Source of the DNA: Piscibacillus sp052246295
GTDB taxonomy: Bacteria > Bacillota > Bacilli > Bacillales > Alkalibacillaceae
Length of the DNA stretch: 22,509 nt
Direction: 5' to 3' (one strand)
NCBI GenBank assembly: GCA_052246295.1
Contig: JBQQCO010000031.1
Part shown: positions 14,353 to 22,440 of the stretch, piece after piece
Layout of the letters: each line of letters opens with the position of its first letter
Numbering within the stretch: the first letter of the stretch is position 1
Made by a program: the position numbers and the translations under genes
The notes under the pieces: model-generated
Databases searched by the model: none
What the model was told of the DNA's origin: nothing
Seen by the model: only the letters and a program-made list of their open reading frames with translations

Positions 14353-16098
14353 ATGTTAAAAGAAGCTATCGATCATAGACCTAAAAACAATTATGCTTAT
14401 CCTTACGACCACGAGACAATACATATTAAATTACGCGCCAAAAAAGGAGACCTTTCTCAAGTCACACTTATTTATGGTGACCCTTTTGATTGGACCAATG
14501 AAGAACCTAATCTTTATGAAGCAAACATGAAAGTTATTTACCAAGATGAGTTATATGATTACTGGTTTGCCTCGATCAAAACTATTAACCGACGAACACA
14601 TTACGTCTTTTCATTAACTGACCAAGAGAACTCTAAACCTGTTATTTTTACAGAACGTGGATATTATAATGAGGTTCCTACACAGTATCCTCCTTGTTTT
14701 TTTAAAGTACCATTTCTAAATCCTGTTGATGTTTTTCAAGCACCTTCTTGGGTTAAAGATACAGTCTGGTATCAAATCTTCCCAGAACGGTTTGCGAATG
14801 GTGACCCTTCGAATGACCCTAAAGGTACACTTGATTGGAACAGCACTGATCCTTCTCCAACCAATTTCTTTGGTGGAGATTTCCAAGGTGTGATTGATCA
14901 CTTAGACCACTTAGAAGACTTGGGTATTAACGGTCTATACTTTACTCCTATTTTTAAAGCGAAATCAAATCATAAATATGACACAATTGATTATTTTGAA
15001 ATCGACCCTCAATTCGGAGATAAGGAAAAGTTTCGTGAGCTTGTTAGAAAGTGCCATGACCGGGGAATTCGTGTCATGTTAGATGCTGTATTCAACCATA
15101 GTGGCTATTACTTCGAGCCTTTTCAAGATGTATTGGAGCATGGCGAAAGCTCGAAGTATGCAGACTGGTTTCACATAAGGGAGTTTCCTTTACAATTTGA
15201 GCCACGTCCAAATTACGATACATTCGGATTTGTTCCAGAGATGCCAAAGCTCAATACTGAAAATCCAGAAGTAAAAAAATATCTATTGGATGTAGCAAGT
15301 TATTGGGTCGAAGAGTTTGATATTGACGGCTGGAGACTTGATGTAGCAAATGAAATAGATCACCAGTTTTGGCGGGAGTTCCGTCAAGAAGTTAAACGTG
15401 TAAAAGATGATTTATACATTTTAGGTGAAATCTGGCATGACTCAATGCCTTGGTTACAAGGGGATCAATTTGATGCTGTCATGAACTACCCTTTTACAGA
15501 AGCAACACTTAACTTCTTTGCTAGACAAACTATTAACTCTAAGCAGTTTGCTCATCAAATTAATCATGTCTTAGCTGCTTACCCAGAGAATGTAAATGAG
15601 GTAGCATTTAACCTACTAGGAAGTCATGATACACCACGCGCATTAACAAGGACAGATGGCAACAAAGATTTAGCTAAACTTATGTATGTATTTCAATTAA
15701 CCTTTATTGGGACTCCTTGTATTTACTATGGAGATGAGATTGCCATGACTGGTGGTGAAGATCCTGATTGCCGAAAATGCATGGTGTGGGATGGTGAAAA
15801 GCAAGATCAAGATATGTTATCATTCTTCAAACAACTGGTTAAATTAAGACATGACGAACCTTTATTAAGAGGAGAAGGTCAGTTTAGTTTTGTTGAAGCA
15901 AATGAAGAGCAAAACTATGTTATGTATGAAAGAAGAAATACAAATGAATCGATTTTAGTGATCATTAATAATAATGATCAGCCACTTCAAGTGAATCTAC
16001 CTAACTCTTATTCTCACTCTAGAAACTTATGGACGGGTCAAACGTTAGTGGGTTCTATTGAGTTAGAAGCCTATGATTTTTCTATTATTAAACGATAA
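14353..16098 (+). CDS. Cyclomaltodextrinase / neopullulanase / maltogenic amylase, GH13 subfamily 20
   Basis: The product is 581 residues. An N-terminal CBM34-like domain (about 1-125), which usually mediates dimerisation, is followed by a GH13 barrel and a C-terminal beta domain. The conserved GH13 regions are DAVFNH (244-249), GWRLDVANE with nucleophile Asp330, LGEIWHD with acid/base Glu359, and LLGSHDT with Asp426. There is no signal peptide, so it acts in the cytoplasm. It opens cyclodextrins and cuts imported linear maltodextrins, mainly to maltose. Cyclomaltodextrinase, maltogenic amylase and neopullulanase cannot be told apart by sequence. It is divergent from mdxE and shares the control region. 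AAAGGAG precedes the ATG. B. subtilis has a counterpart (yvdF) in its mdx cluster. Confidence 0.94.
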   Translation: MLKEAIDHRPKNNYAYPYDHETIHIKLRAKKGDLSQVTLIYGDPFDWTNEEPNLYEANMKVIYQDELYDYWFASIKTINRRTHYVFSLTDQENSKPVIFTERGYYNEVPTQYPPCFFKVPFLNPVDVFQAPSWVKDTVWYQIFPERFANGDPSNDPKGTLDWNSTDPSPTNFFGGDFQGVIDHLDHLEDLGINGLYFTPIFKAKSNHKYDTIDYFEIDPQFGDKEKFRELVRKCHDRGIRVMLDAVFNHSGYYFEPFQDVLEHGESSKYADWFHIREFPLQFEPRPNYDTFGFVPEMPKLNTENPEVKKYLLDVASYWVEEFDIDGWRLDVANEIDHQFWREFRQEVKRVKDDLYILGEIWHDSMPWLQGDQFDAVMNYPFTEATLNFFARQTINSKQFAHQINHVLAAYPENVNEVAFNLLGSHDTPRALTRTDGNKDLAKLMYVFQLTFIGTPCIYYGDEIAMTGGEDPDCRKCMVWDGEKQDQDMLSFFKQLVKLRHDEPLLRGEGQFSFVEANEEQNYVMYERRNTNESILVIINNNDQPLQVNLPNSYSHSRNLWTGQTLVGSIELEAYDFSIIKR

Positions 16099-16108
16099 AT
16101 TCTAATTC

Positions 16109-16146
16109 AAAAAGCTTGTTACCGACAAAATGGTAACAAGCTTTTT
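16109..16146. terminator. Bidirectional terminator between cyclomaltodextrinase and appC
   Basis: A perfect 15-bp stem, AAAAAGCTTGTTACC (16109-16123) with GGTAACAAGCTTTTT (16132-16146), surrounds an eight-base loop. T-runs on both strands allow it to end both the cyclomaltodextrinase transcript and the app operon. Confidence 0.95.
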
Positions 16147-16150
16147 AACA

Positions 16151-17071
16151 TTAACGTTGATTACTTTTAGGATCAAAGGCATCTCTTAACCCATCACCTA
16201 TAAAGTTTATAGCTAAAACGGTTACTAAAATACAAAGGCCTGGAGGAATCCAAGTGTACCAGTGCTGTCTTAAAATACGCACACTCAAGGCTTCATTCAA
16301 CATATTCCCCCAAGTTGGTTGAGGTTGAGGAATCCCCATTCCAATAAAACTTAGCCCCGCTTCAGCAATAATCATAATCGCAACCATTAATGTCGCGTTA
16401 ACAACGATTGGACCAATCGCATTAGGAATCATATGTCTAAAAACAATCCTTCGATCTGAAGCCCCGATTGCTCGAGCTCCTAATACAAATTCTTGCTCGC
16501 GTAATGATAAAAACGACCCTCTTACCAGCCTTGTTAACGTCGGCCAACTTACCAGCGCTATGATGGTTACAAAAAGAGCGACTGTTATATTTTCAACTAA
16601 TGACATGATAGTTAGTGCCAATACCAAGAAAGGTAATGCGAGTATTAAATCTGTAAATCTCATAATTAGTGCATCAATAAAGCCACCGTAGTAGCCAGAT
16701 AATGAACCTAATACGACCCCAATTAATACTGTAAAAAACATTGCGCTAAATCCTACGATTAACGAAACTCTTGACCCATACAGTAAACGTGACCAGTTAT
16801 CTCTTCCCGAACCATCCGTCCCTAGGATATGTTCATCACTTGGAGGCTGCTCGATCATTAACATGTTCGTTTTTGTAGGACTATGATCGGTGAGTAACGG
16901 TGCCGAGAATGATAGCGCAATTATTATAACCATTGTGATAACACCAAGAACAGCTAATTTATTTTTCATAAAACGCCTTAAGGCGAGTTGATAGGGGCTT
17001 TTACTCTTGCCTTCTTCTTGATCAGTATACTCCGGGTTAGTATTAGGTGTTTTGAGAGTTTCTATTTCCAT
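16151..17071 (-). CDS. appC: Peptide ABC transporter permease AppC (OppC/DppC family)
   Basis: The product is 306 residues. A cytoplasmic N-terminus of about 38 residues is followed by a first helix (about 39-59), then the family motif HILGTDGSGRD (81-91) and five more helices. The EAA-type loop is GARAIGASDRRIVFRHMIPN. It forms the peptide channel with AppB. Frames extend back to GTG17080, but AGAGGTGA sits properly only for ATG17071, so I use that start; it is 11 bases after the appB stop. It is the last gene of the operon and is followed by the bidirectional hairpin. Gene order D-F-A-B-C matches the B. subtilis app operon. The exact peptide substrate is not determined. Confidence 0.9.
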   Translation of the reverse strand: MEIETLKTPNTNPEYTDQEEGKSKSPYQLALRRFMKNKLAVLGVITMVIIIALSFSAPLLTDHSPTKTNMLMIEQPPSDEHILGTDGSGRDNWSRLLYGSRVSLIVGFSAMFFTVLIGVVLGSLSGYYGGFIDALIMRFTDLILALPFLVLALTIMSLVENITVALFVTIIALVSWPTLTRLVRGSFLSLREQEFVLGARAIGASDRRIVFRHMIPNAIGPIVVNATLMVAIMIIAEAGLSFIGMGIPQPQPTWGNMLNEALSVRILRQHWYTWIPPGLCILVTVLAINFIGDGLRDAFDPKSNQR

Positions 17072-17082
17072 GACCTTCACCT

Positions 17083-18045
17083 CTAATCGTAACGAATTCT
17101 CGGATCAACGATGCTATAGAAAATATCCGCAAGTAAATTACCAACTAAGATAAACACCCCAAAAATAAGGGTCAGTGCCATGACAATGGGATAATCTCGG
17201 TTGATAATGGCATCTAAAAACAACGTTCCGAGACCCGGATAGTTAAACACTCGCTCCGTAATAACTGCCCCACCAACTAGTACGCCAAATTCAAAGCCCA
17301 TAAGCGTAATAATCGGTATGAGTGCATTACGTAAAGTATGCTTGTATAATACGTTTCGATCACTCATCCCTTTTGCTTTAGCTGTACGGATATAGTCACT
17401 GCCTAAAACATCCAATACTTCAGACCTCATATACCTCATGTATGTAGCTGTACTTGCTAAACCAAGAGTAATTCCAGGTAAGATCATATGATGCATACGA
17501 TCTAGAAACTCTTGAAAGCCAGAGACTTCATTACCACTTACAGTCCCCTGTGGAGGGAACCATCCAAGCTGTATAGATAGAAAATAGATTGCTAGTAACC
17601 CAAAGAAGAAGTTAGGTATGGCTAAACCAATAAAACCAAAACCAGTTGCTGCATAATCTAGCATTGAATATGGATTTCTTGCAGAGTAGATCCCAATCGG
17701 AATAGCGACGATAATAGTAAAAAACAACGCAACTAATCCAAGATAAATGGTATTCCAGAACCTTGCGCTAATTAAATCCATCACCGGTCGTCCATTGTAG
17801 ACGATTGACTCACCAAAGTCCCCTTGTACCGCGCTACCAATCCAGCGAGCGTATTGAACAGGTACTGGATCATTTAAACCTAATGCTTCTTTTCGTTCCT
17901 CAAACACTTGACGATCAATATTAGGGTCAAGCATCGTCGTAAATGGATCGCCTGGGGCTGCTTTGGCTAAAGCAAACACAATGACGGATAATGCAAATAG
18001 CATTGGAATAAAAACTAATATTCGACGAATGATATATTTATACAT
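17083..18045 (-). CDS. appB: Peptide ABC transporter permease AppB (OppB/DppB family)
   Basis: The product is 320 residues with six likely membrane helices. It opens with the typical Y-I-I-R-R-I-L-V-F-I-P-M-L-F start. The extracellular segment APGDPF and the ALGLNDPVPVQYARW block are family marks. The EAA-type loop is DYIRTAKAKGMSDRNVLYKH (218-237), and GGAVITERVFNYPGLG follows. It partners AppC. GGGAGG lies six to seven bases before the ATG. It is separated from appA by 76 bases containing a strong hairpin, so it is probably expressed less than the binding protein. Confidence 0.92.
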   Translation of the reverse strand: MYKYIIRRILVFIPMLFALSVIVFALAKAAPGDPFTTMLDPNIDRQVFEERKEALGLNDPVPVQYARWIGSAVQGDFGESIVYNGRPVMDLISARFWNTIYLGLVALFFTIIVAIPIGIYSARNPYSMLDYAATGFGFIGLAIPNFFFGLLAIYFLSIQLGWFPPQGTVSGNEVSGFQEFLDRMHHMILPGITLGLASTATYMRYMRSEVLDVLGSDYIRTAKAKGMSDRNVLYKHTLRNALIPIITLMGFEFGVLVGGAVITERVFNYPGLGTLFLDAIINRDYPIVMALTLIFGVFILVGNLLADIFYSIVDPRIRYD

Positions 18046-18073
18046 ATTATTCCTCCCTGTTCAAAAAGGGGAT

Positions 18074-18105
18074 GGGTATGTGGGAGCTAACCTCTCCACA
18101 TACCC
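18074..18105 (-). terminator. Intercistronic hairpin between appA and appB
   Basis: GGGTATGTGG pairs with CCACATACCC in a perfect 10-bp stem, extended by two more pairs across a one-base bulge. On the minus strand it is followed after seven bases by TTTTT. It may be a leaky terminator or an mRNA-stabilising stem after appA, a common way to make more binding protein than permease. Confidence 0.6.
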
Positions 18106-18121
18106 AAATAATGATCAAATC

Positions 18122-19942
18122 TTACTCAGCATCATTTACCCACCATAAGTGCGGATCATTAATCATGCTATATGGTAATGGATCAATACCATTTAAGCGG
18201 TTATTAAACCCGTAAATCTTGTTTTGAGCATAAAGTAAAACTGCTGGTAAATCTGTTGCGAATAACTCTTGCCATTCTTGATAAGTTTGCTTACGGAAAT
18301 CCTGTTCAAAAGCATCAGGAGCTTCTAAAGCTTTAAAGATTAACTCATCAGACTCAGGGTTATTCCAACGAGACATGTTATACGCTGCTTCAATGTTCCA
18401 AAGACCACTTGGATCTGGGTCTCCACTACCAAGAGACCAACCAATTAAGTAAAGGTCTAAACCATTATCAACATCTTCTGTCATAATGTCGTTGACATAA
18501 GCTGACATTTCCTTAGGCTGTTGAAGATTTACTTTAATACCAACAGCTTCTAAGTTCTCTTGAATAACTGGTGCCGAACGCTCACGAATTTGGTTTCCAG
18601 TAGGATACGCTAAGTCAAGTACCCACTCTTCACCATCAGGATTTTCACGGAATCCATCGCCATCCGTATCTACATAACCAGCATCATCTAATAATGCTTC
18701 TGCTTCGTCAGTGCTGTGTTCATACTGTGGAACATCCTCTGTATAAGCCCAGAACTGCTGTGCAATTGGTGCATTAATAACACTACCACGGCCATATAGT
18801 AAACCATCTACTAAACCTTGACGGTCAATTGCATAAGCAATCGCTTGACGAACTTGCTGATCTGCAACGTCTGGGTTTTCTACCCAGTTATCAGGGTTAA
18901 TTGCTCCTGATTCAACATCCTCTTCAGTACGGTAATTAAGCTTGAAGCCCATTAATTGGTAACCAAAGTCAGTTTGCTCGATTAACTCAACGTTGTCATA
19001 TCCTGCAACCATTTCATAATCAGCTGCCGGAACACCGTTTGGATCTGCAACAAAGTCGATATCACCTGTTTCTAAAAGACTTGTGATAACTGACTGATCA
19101 ACAATTTTCCAAGTAATCTTTTCTAGATAAGGCTTACCTTTCCAATAGTCGTCATGACGTGTTAACTCATACTGCTCACGCTCTACCATATCAGTGAAAG
19201 CAAATGGCCCTGTACCGATTACTTTCCCTGCATCAAGTGTTGCTTCATGCGTCGGCATATCTGCAATCGCTACATCACCGAAAACATGTTCAGGAATAAT
19301 CGGGAACCCAACATAGTAAAGCGGGTTAACGTTAGGCTCAGCAAAGTGGAACGTCACTGTGTAATCATCATCAGCCGTTACACCTGCGAATTCATCAGTT
19401 TCACCTGAGTTAAACTCCTCATAACCTTCTAATGACGTTACATACTCTGTACGAATACCACCTGCTTCTGTATAACCAGGAGACGCAATCGATTTGTATG
19501 TGAACACAACATCATCTGCTGTAAATTCTTCACCATCATGCCACTTTACGCCTTCCTCTAAGTATAAAGTAATTTCCGTTTGATCATCGTTAATATCCCA
19601 GTCATGTGCTAAAGATGGGATGAACTCTAAGCTATCATTCTGGCTTACTAACCCTTCGTGGGTGAAGTCTAAAATGTTAGCTTCATATGCTTCAGAATAG
19701 AAGATTGGGTTGAATACTCCAGCAGGCGCTGTGTCCATTGCACCTACAATTGATCCACCTTCAACAGGCCCTTCAGGCTCACTTTCCTCTTCCTCTTCTT
19801 CCTCGTTATTCTCTTCTTGCTCTTCAGTATCCGGGTCTTCTTCCTCACCAGGATCCTCCCCACTCTCACTGTTACAAGCGACCAGTAAGAAAGCAAACAA
19901 CGTTAAAACCAGTAACACATACCAAAACTTTTTGTTTAACAA
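18122..19942 (-). CDS. appA: Peptide-binding lipoprotein AppA (family 5 extracellular solute-binding protein)
   Basis: The product is 606 residues, longer than most homologues because of its linker. The signal peptide ends in the lipobox L-V-A-C with Cys23. Residues 24-63 form an extremely acidic linker with about 22 Asp/Glu, including seven consecutive Glu. The SBP_bac_5 domain follows, with the signature EGVKWHDGEEFTADDVVFTY (130-149), VRQAIAYAIDR (364-374) and a DTDGDG calcium-type loop (425-430). It is anchored outside the membrane and feeds peptides to AppB/AppC. The start is TTG, eight bases after AGGGGG; no better start exists downstream before the signal peptide. Substrate could be oligopeptide, dipeptide or another family 5 ligand, but operon order favours App. 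Confidence 0.9.
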   Translation of the reverse strand: MLNKKFWYVLLVLTLFAFLLVACNSESGEDPGEEEDPDTEEQEENNEEEEEEESEPEGPVEGGSIVGAMDTAPAGVFNPIFYSEAYEANILDFTHEGLVSQNDSLEFIPSLAHDWDINDDQTEITLYLEEGVKWHDGEEFTADDVVFTYKSIASPGYTEAGGIRTEYVTSLEGYEEFNSGETDEFAGVTADDDYTVTFHFAEPNVNPLYYVGFPIIPEHVFGDVAIADMPTHEATLDAGKVIGTGPFAFTDMVEREQYELTRHDDYWKGKPYLEKITWKIVDQSVITSLLETGDIDFVADPNGVPAADYEMVAGYDNVELIEQTDFGYQLMGFKLNYRTEEDVESGAINPDNWVENPDVADQQVRQAIAYAIDRQGLVDGLLYGRGSVINAPIAQQFWAYTEDVPQYEHSTDEAEALLDDAGYVDTDGDGFRENPDGEEWVLDLAYPTGNQIRERSAPVIQENLEAVGIKVNLQQPKEMSAYVNDIMTEDVDNGLDLYLIGWSLGSGDPDPSGLWNIEAAYNMSRWNNPESDELIFKALEAPDAFEQDFRKQTYQEWQELFATDLPAVLLYAQNKIYGFNNRLNGIDPLPYSMINDPHLWWVNDAE

Positions 19943-20006
19943 AACGTAATCCCCCTTTGGTTTAATTTAAAGACAACAACTTCTAAATGATTATGCAGCT
20001 CAGCCC

Positions 20007-20016
20007 ATCACCTCCT
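20007..20016 (-). promoter_or_regulatory. Orphan perfect Shine-Dalgarno sequence
   Basis: On the minus strand AGGAGGTGAT is a 10-base perfect complement of the 16S 3' end. It lies about 18 bases after the appF stop and about 65 bases before the appA start. No usable gene follows: the overlapping ATG opens only Met-Gly-stop. The appA gene has its own AGGGGG site. Confidence 0.5.
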
Positions 20017-20034
20017 AAAATATTTACAACGGCA

Positions 20035-21042
20035 TTACTCGTCATATAAATGACATGCAACATAATGCCCACCTTTAACCTCTTGTAGTTCGGGTCGATC
20101 AACGGAACATCGTTCATGAGCCATCGGGCAACGAGTTCTAAAGGCACATCCACTTGGCGGGTTGGAAGGGCTAGGTAAATCACCTTCTAAATGAACCGAC
20201 TCTCGTTCCCGATCGACATCGGTATCCGGAATAGATGTAAGTAAAGCTTGAGTATATGGGTGTAAAGGATTTTCATAGATTTCTTTTTTCGGAGCAATCT
20301 CTGCTAGTCTACCTAAATACATAACTCCAACCCTGTCACTAATATGTTTGACCACACTTAAGTCGTGTGAAATAAACAAATATGTGAGGCCGAAATCGTC
20401 CTGTAAATCAGACATCAAGTTTAGAACTTGGGCTTGGATTGACACATCCAATGCTGAAACAGCTTCATCCGCAATAACTAGCTTCGGGTTGATGGCTAAA
20501 GCTCTTGCAATACTAATTCTTTGTCGTTGTCCACCTGAAAACTCATGCGGATATTTTAATCGGTCACTCTCTCTTAGACCTACTTTCTCTAACAGCTCGT
20601 TAACTTTATCTTTTCGTTCCTTTTTACTCAAATTTGTTTGAACCAATACTGGCTCCTCAATTAACTGTTCAACACTCATTTTAGTGTTTAAAGAAGCAAA
20701 AGGATCTTGGAATATAATTTGCATGTCTTTACGATACGGACGCATCTTCTTATTACTCAAATGTGTAATATCATTATTTTCAAAAAGAATCTGGCCATCA
20801 GTCGGTTCCATTAACCTTAGAATCATTCTGCCAAGGGTAGACTTCCCTGAACCAGACTCCCCAACAATACCAAGTGTTTCACCTTTTTTAATATCGAAGG
20901 TAACACCATCTACGGCTTTTACATGGCCAACCGTACGTTTAAGAATTCCGCCTTTGATCGGGAAGTATTTTTTTAGATCTTCTACTTTCACGATTGACTC
21001 TAGATCTGTTTGAACTACTTGATTTTCTTTAACCGTTGCCAT
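20035..21042 (-). CDS. appF: Peptide ABC transporter ATP-binding protein AppF (OppF/DppF family)
   Basis: The product is 335 residues. Walker A GESGSGKST is at 61-69, Q-loop IIFQDPFASLN at 109-119, signature FSGGQRQR at 168-175, Walker B LVIADE at 188-193 and H-loop ISHD at 224-227. The C-terminal oligopeptide/dipeptide extension has Cys299, Cys305, Cys312 and Cys330, spaced as in the peptide transporter ATPases reported to hold an Fe-S cluster. It energises AppB/AppC together with AppD. AAGGGGG lies six bases before the ATG and overlaps the end of appD, 11 bases away. It is cytoplasmic, on the inner membrane face. Confidence 0.94.
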   Translation of the reverse strand: MATVKENQVVQTDLESIVKVEDLKKYFPIKGGILKRTVGHVKAVDGVTFDIKKGETLGIVGESGSGKSTLGRMILRLMEPTDGQILFENNDITHLSNKKMRPYRKDMQIIFQDPFASLNTKMSVEQLIEEPVLVQTNLSKKERKDKVNELLEKVGLRESDRLKYPHEFSGGQRQRISIARALAINPKLVIADEAVSALDVSIQAQVLNLMSDLQDDFGLTYLFISHDLSVVKHISDRVGVMYLGRLAEIAPKKEIYENPLHPYTQALLTSIPDTDVDRERESVHLEGDLPSPSNPPSGCAFRTRCPMAHERCSVDRPELQEVKGGHYVACHLYDE

Positions 21043-21053
21043 GTTGTGCCCCC

Positions 21054-22031
21054 TTATTCATCGGTATATAAATAGCAGCGAACTGCTCTTTCGTGATCTA
21101 AACTAACTAATTCAGGATTCGTCTCAAGGCATTGTTCCATGACATGTGGACATCTACTTGAAAATCGACAGCCTTGTGGGAATCGATGAGCTGGTGGAAC
21201 GGTTCCTTTAATCGTTCCCAGTCGGTCTAACTCCTTATGAACGCTAGGCAAACTTTCTAACAAACCTTCTGTATATGGGTGCTTCGGCTCTTTAAATAAA
21301 TTGTACTTTGGCGATTGTTCAACAATTTGGCCACCATACATCACTAGAACACGATCAGCATATTCTGCAACCACACCTAAGTCATGAGTAATTAGTAGTA
21401 AGCCCATATTAAGTCGATCCTTCATCTCATTCATTAAGTTTAGTATTTGGGCCTGAATCGTAACATCTAAAGCCGTGGTCGGCTCATCAGCAATGAGCAG
21501 CTTTGGATCACAAGATATCGCAATCGCAATCATTGCACGCTGACGCATCCCACCCGATAATTGGTGTGGATATTCATCCACTGTTTCTTCTGCTCTTGGG
21601 AACCCTACTAGTTTTAACAATTCAATAGCTCTCTGTCTCGCTTGTTTTTTACTCATCTTTTTATGCTTTCTAAGTACTTCAATAATTTGGTTCCCAACAG
21701 TATATACAGGATTGAGAGCCGTCATAGGTTCTTGAAAAATCATCGCCACATCATTGCCGCGAACTTTAGTCATTTGTTTATTAGATAGCTCCAATAGGTT
21801 CCTACCCAGTAAACTAATCTCGCCATCTACGATTTTCCCTGGTTTATTAATGAGTTGCATAATAGATAGTGAAGTAATACTTTTGCCACTGCCAGATTCA
21901 CCTACTAAAGCAACCGTCTCCCCTGCATGCACTGTTAAATCAACGTCATCAACAGCTCTAGCTATTTGTTCATCATCCAAGTAAAAGTATGTTTTGAGAT
22001 CTTTTACTTCTAACACCGTTTCATTTGTCAC
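21054..22031 (-). CDS. appD: Peptide ABC transporter ATP-binding protein AppD (OppD/DppD family)
   Basis: The product is 325 residues. Walker A GESGSGKS is at 44-51, Q-loop MIFQEPMTALNP at 97-108, signature LSGGMRQR at 158-165, Walker B LLIADE at 178-183 and H-loop ITHD at 214-217. The C-terminal extension carries Cys288, Cys294, Cys301 and Cys319, the same spacing as in AppF. The start is GTG with GGGGTG seven bases before it. It is the first gene of the five-gene operon. The order D-F-A-B-C, with ATPases before the binding protein, is that of B. subtilis app and unlike opp (A-B-C-D-F). Confidence 0.94.
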   Translation of the reverse strand: MTNETVLEVKDLKTYFYLDDEQIARAVDDVDLTVHAGETVALVGESGSGKSITSLSIMQLINKPGKIVDGEISLLGRNLLELSNKQMTKVRGNDVAMIFQEPMTALNPVYTVGNQIIEVLRKHKKMSKKQARQRAIELLKLVGFPRAEETVDEYPHQLSGGMRQRAMIAIAISCDPKLLIADEPTTALDVTIQAQILNLMNEMKDRLNMGLLLITHDLGVVAEYADRVLVMYGGQIVEQSPKYNLFKEPKHPYTEGLLESLPSVHKELDRLGTIKGTVPPAHRFPQGCRFSSRCPHVMEQCLETNPELVSLDHERAVRCYLYTDE

Positions 22032-22142
22032 CTAGCAACACCCCATATTTTTTATCGAAAAATATGTATCTTTAGTTGTTTAAAACCTCAAAAAGATGCT
22101 AAATTATGTTTGAGAGATTTAGGTAATTTATTACCATGAATT

Positions 22143-22172
22143 AATATAAACAGATTTTCATAGTTTTTTCAA
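22143..22172 (-). promoter_or_regulatory. Candidate sigma-A promoter of the app operon
   Basis: The -35 TTGAAA (22167-22172) and the -10 TATATT (22143-22148), each five of six, are separated by 18 bases on the minus strand. The start would be near 22137, giving a leader of about 105 bases before appD. Confidence 0.45.
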
Positions 22173-22316
22173 TATTTTAAATTTGACTAATTTTCAGATA
22201 TTTTGTCTAGTTTTGTATTAATCTGTCGAAAAGAAGGTCGAATGAACTAAAAACAACGGCTTGTTTCGGGGTTCGAATATTACGAAATCAATACAATTCG
22301 ATTACAGAAGTAATAA

Positions 22317-22355
22317 AAAATCCTTAACTCTATAATGTTATGAGTTAAGGATTTT
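22317..22355. terminator. Terminator hairpin upstream of the app operon
   Basis: AAAATCCTTAACTC (22317-22330) pairs perfectly over 14 bp with GAGTTAAGGATTTT (22342-22355) around an 11-base loop. On the minus strand the stem runs into six T, so it can stop leftward transcripts entering from the right and insulate app. The plus-strand T-run is shorter. Confidence 0.8.
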
Positions 22356-22382
22356 AATATTCTAGTTTTTGAATTAAACTTT

Positions 22383-22407
22383 GGGAGTGTCAAAAAGTTT
22401 GTGTAAA
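22383..22407. mobile_element. Possible terminal inverted repeat of an IS256-like insertion sequence (partial)
   Basis: The 25 bases begin GGGAGTGTCAAA and end TTTGTGTAAA. Terminal repeats of IS256-family elements are about 25 bases and often carry TGTGTAAA at their inner end, as I recall for IS256 itself. The other end is beyond the window, so neither the paired repeat nor a target duplication can be checked. Family and even IS nature are tentative. Confidence 0.35.
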
Positions 22408-22440
22408 TGACGACGTTCCATCTGTATTAAGTTAGCTGCA

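Larger units (their letters stand above)
22032..22382. promoter_or_regulatory. Intergenic region upstream of the app operon
   Basis: About 350 AT-rich bases without a credible gene. It holds a candidate app promoter (22143-22172), a 16-base inverted repeat AAACAA-CGGC-TTGTTT (22251-22266) that could be a regulator site, and a strong hairpin (22317-22355). I see no known riboswitch. Confidence 0.5.

Noticed and set aside
19760..19860. Simple-sequence repeat of CTTCCT type on the plus strand
   Set aside because: It is the complement of Glu codons in the acidic AppA linker. GAA and GAG alternate irregularly, so it is a protein-level feature rather than a DNA microsatellite.
19983..20183. Open frame of 66 codons antisense-phased within the end of appF
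   Set aside because: It shares the strand of appF in another frame over the conserved Cys-rich C-terminus, so it is a shadow; only its last codons fall in the intergenic gap.
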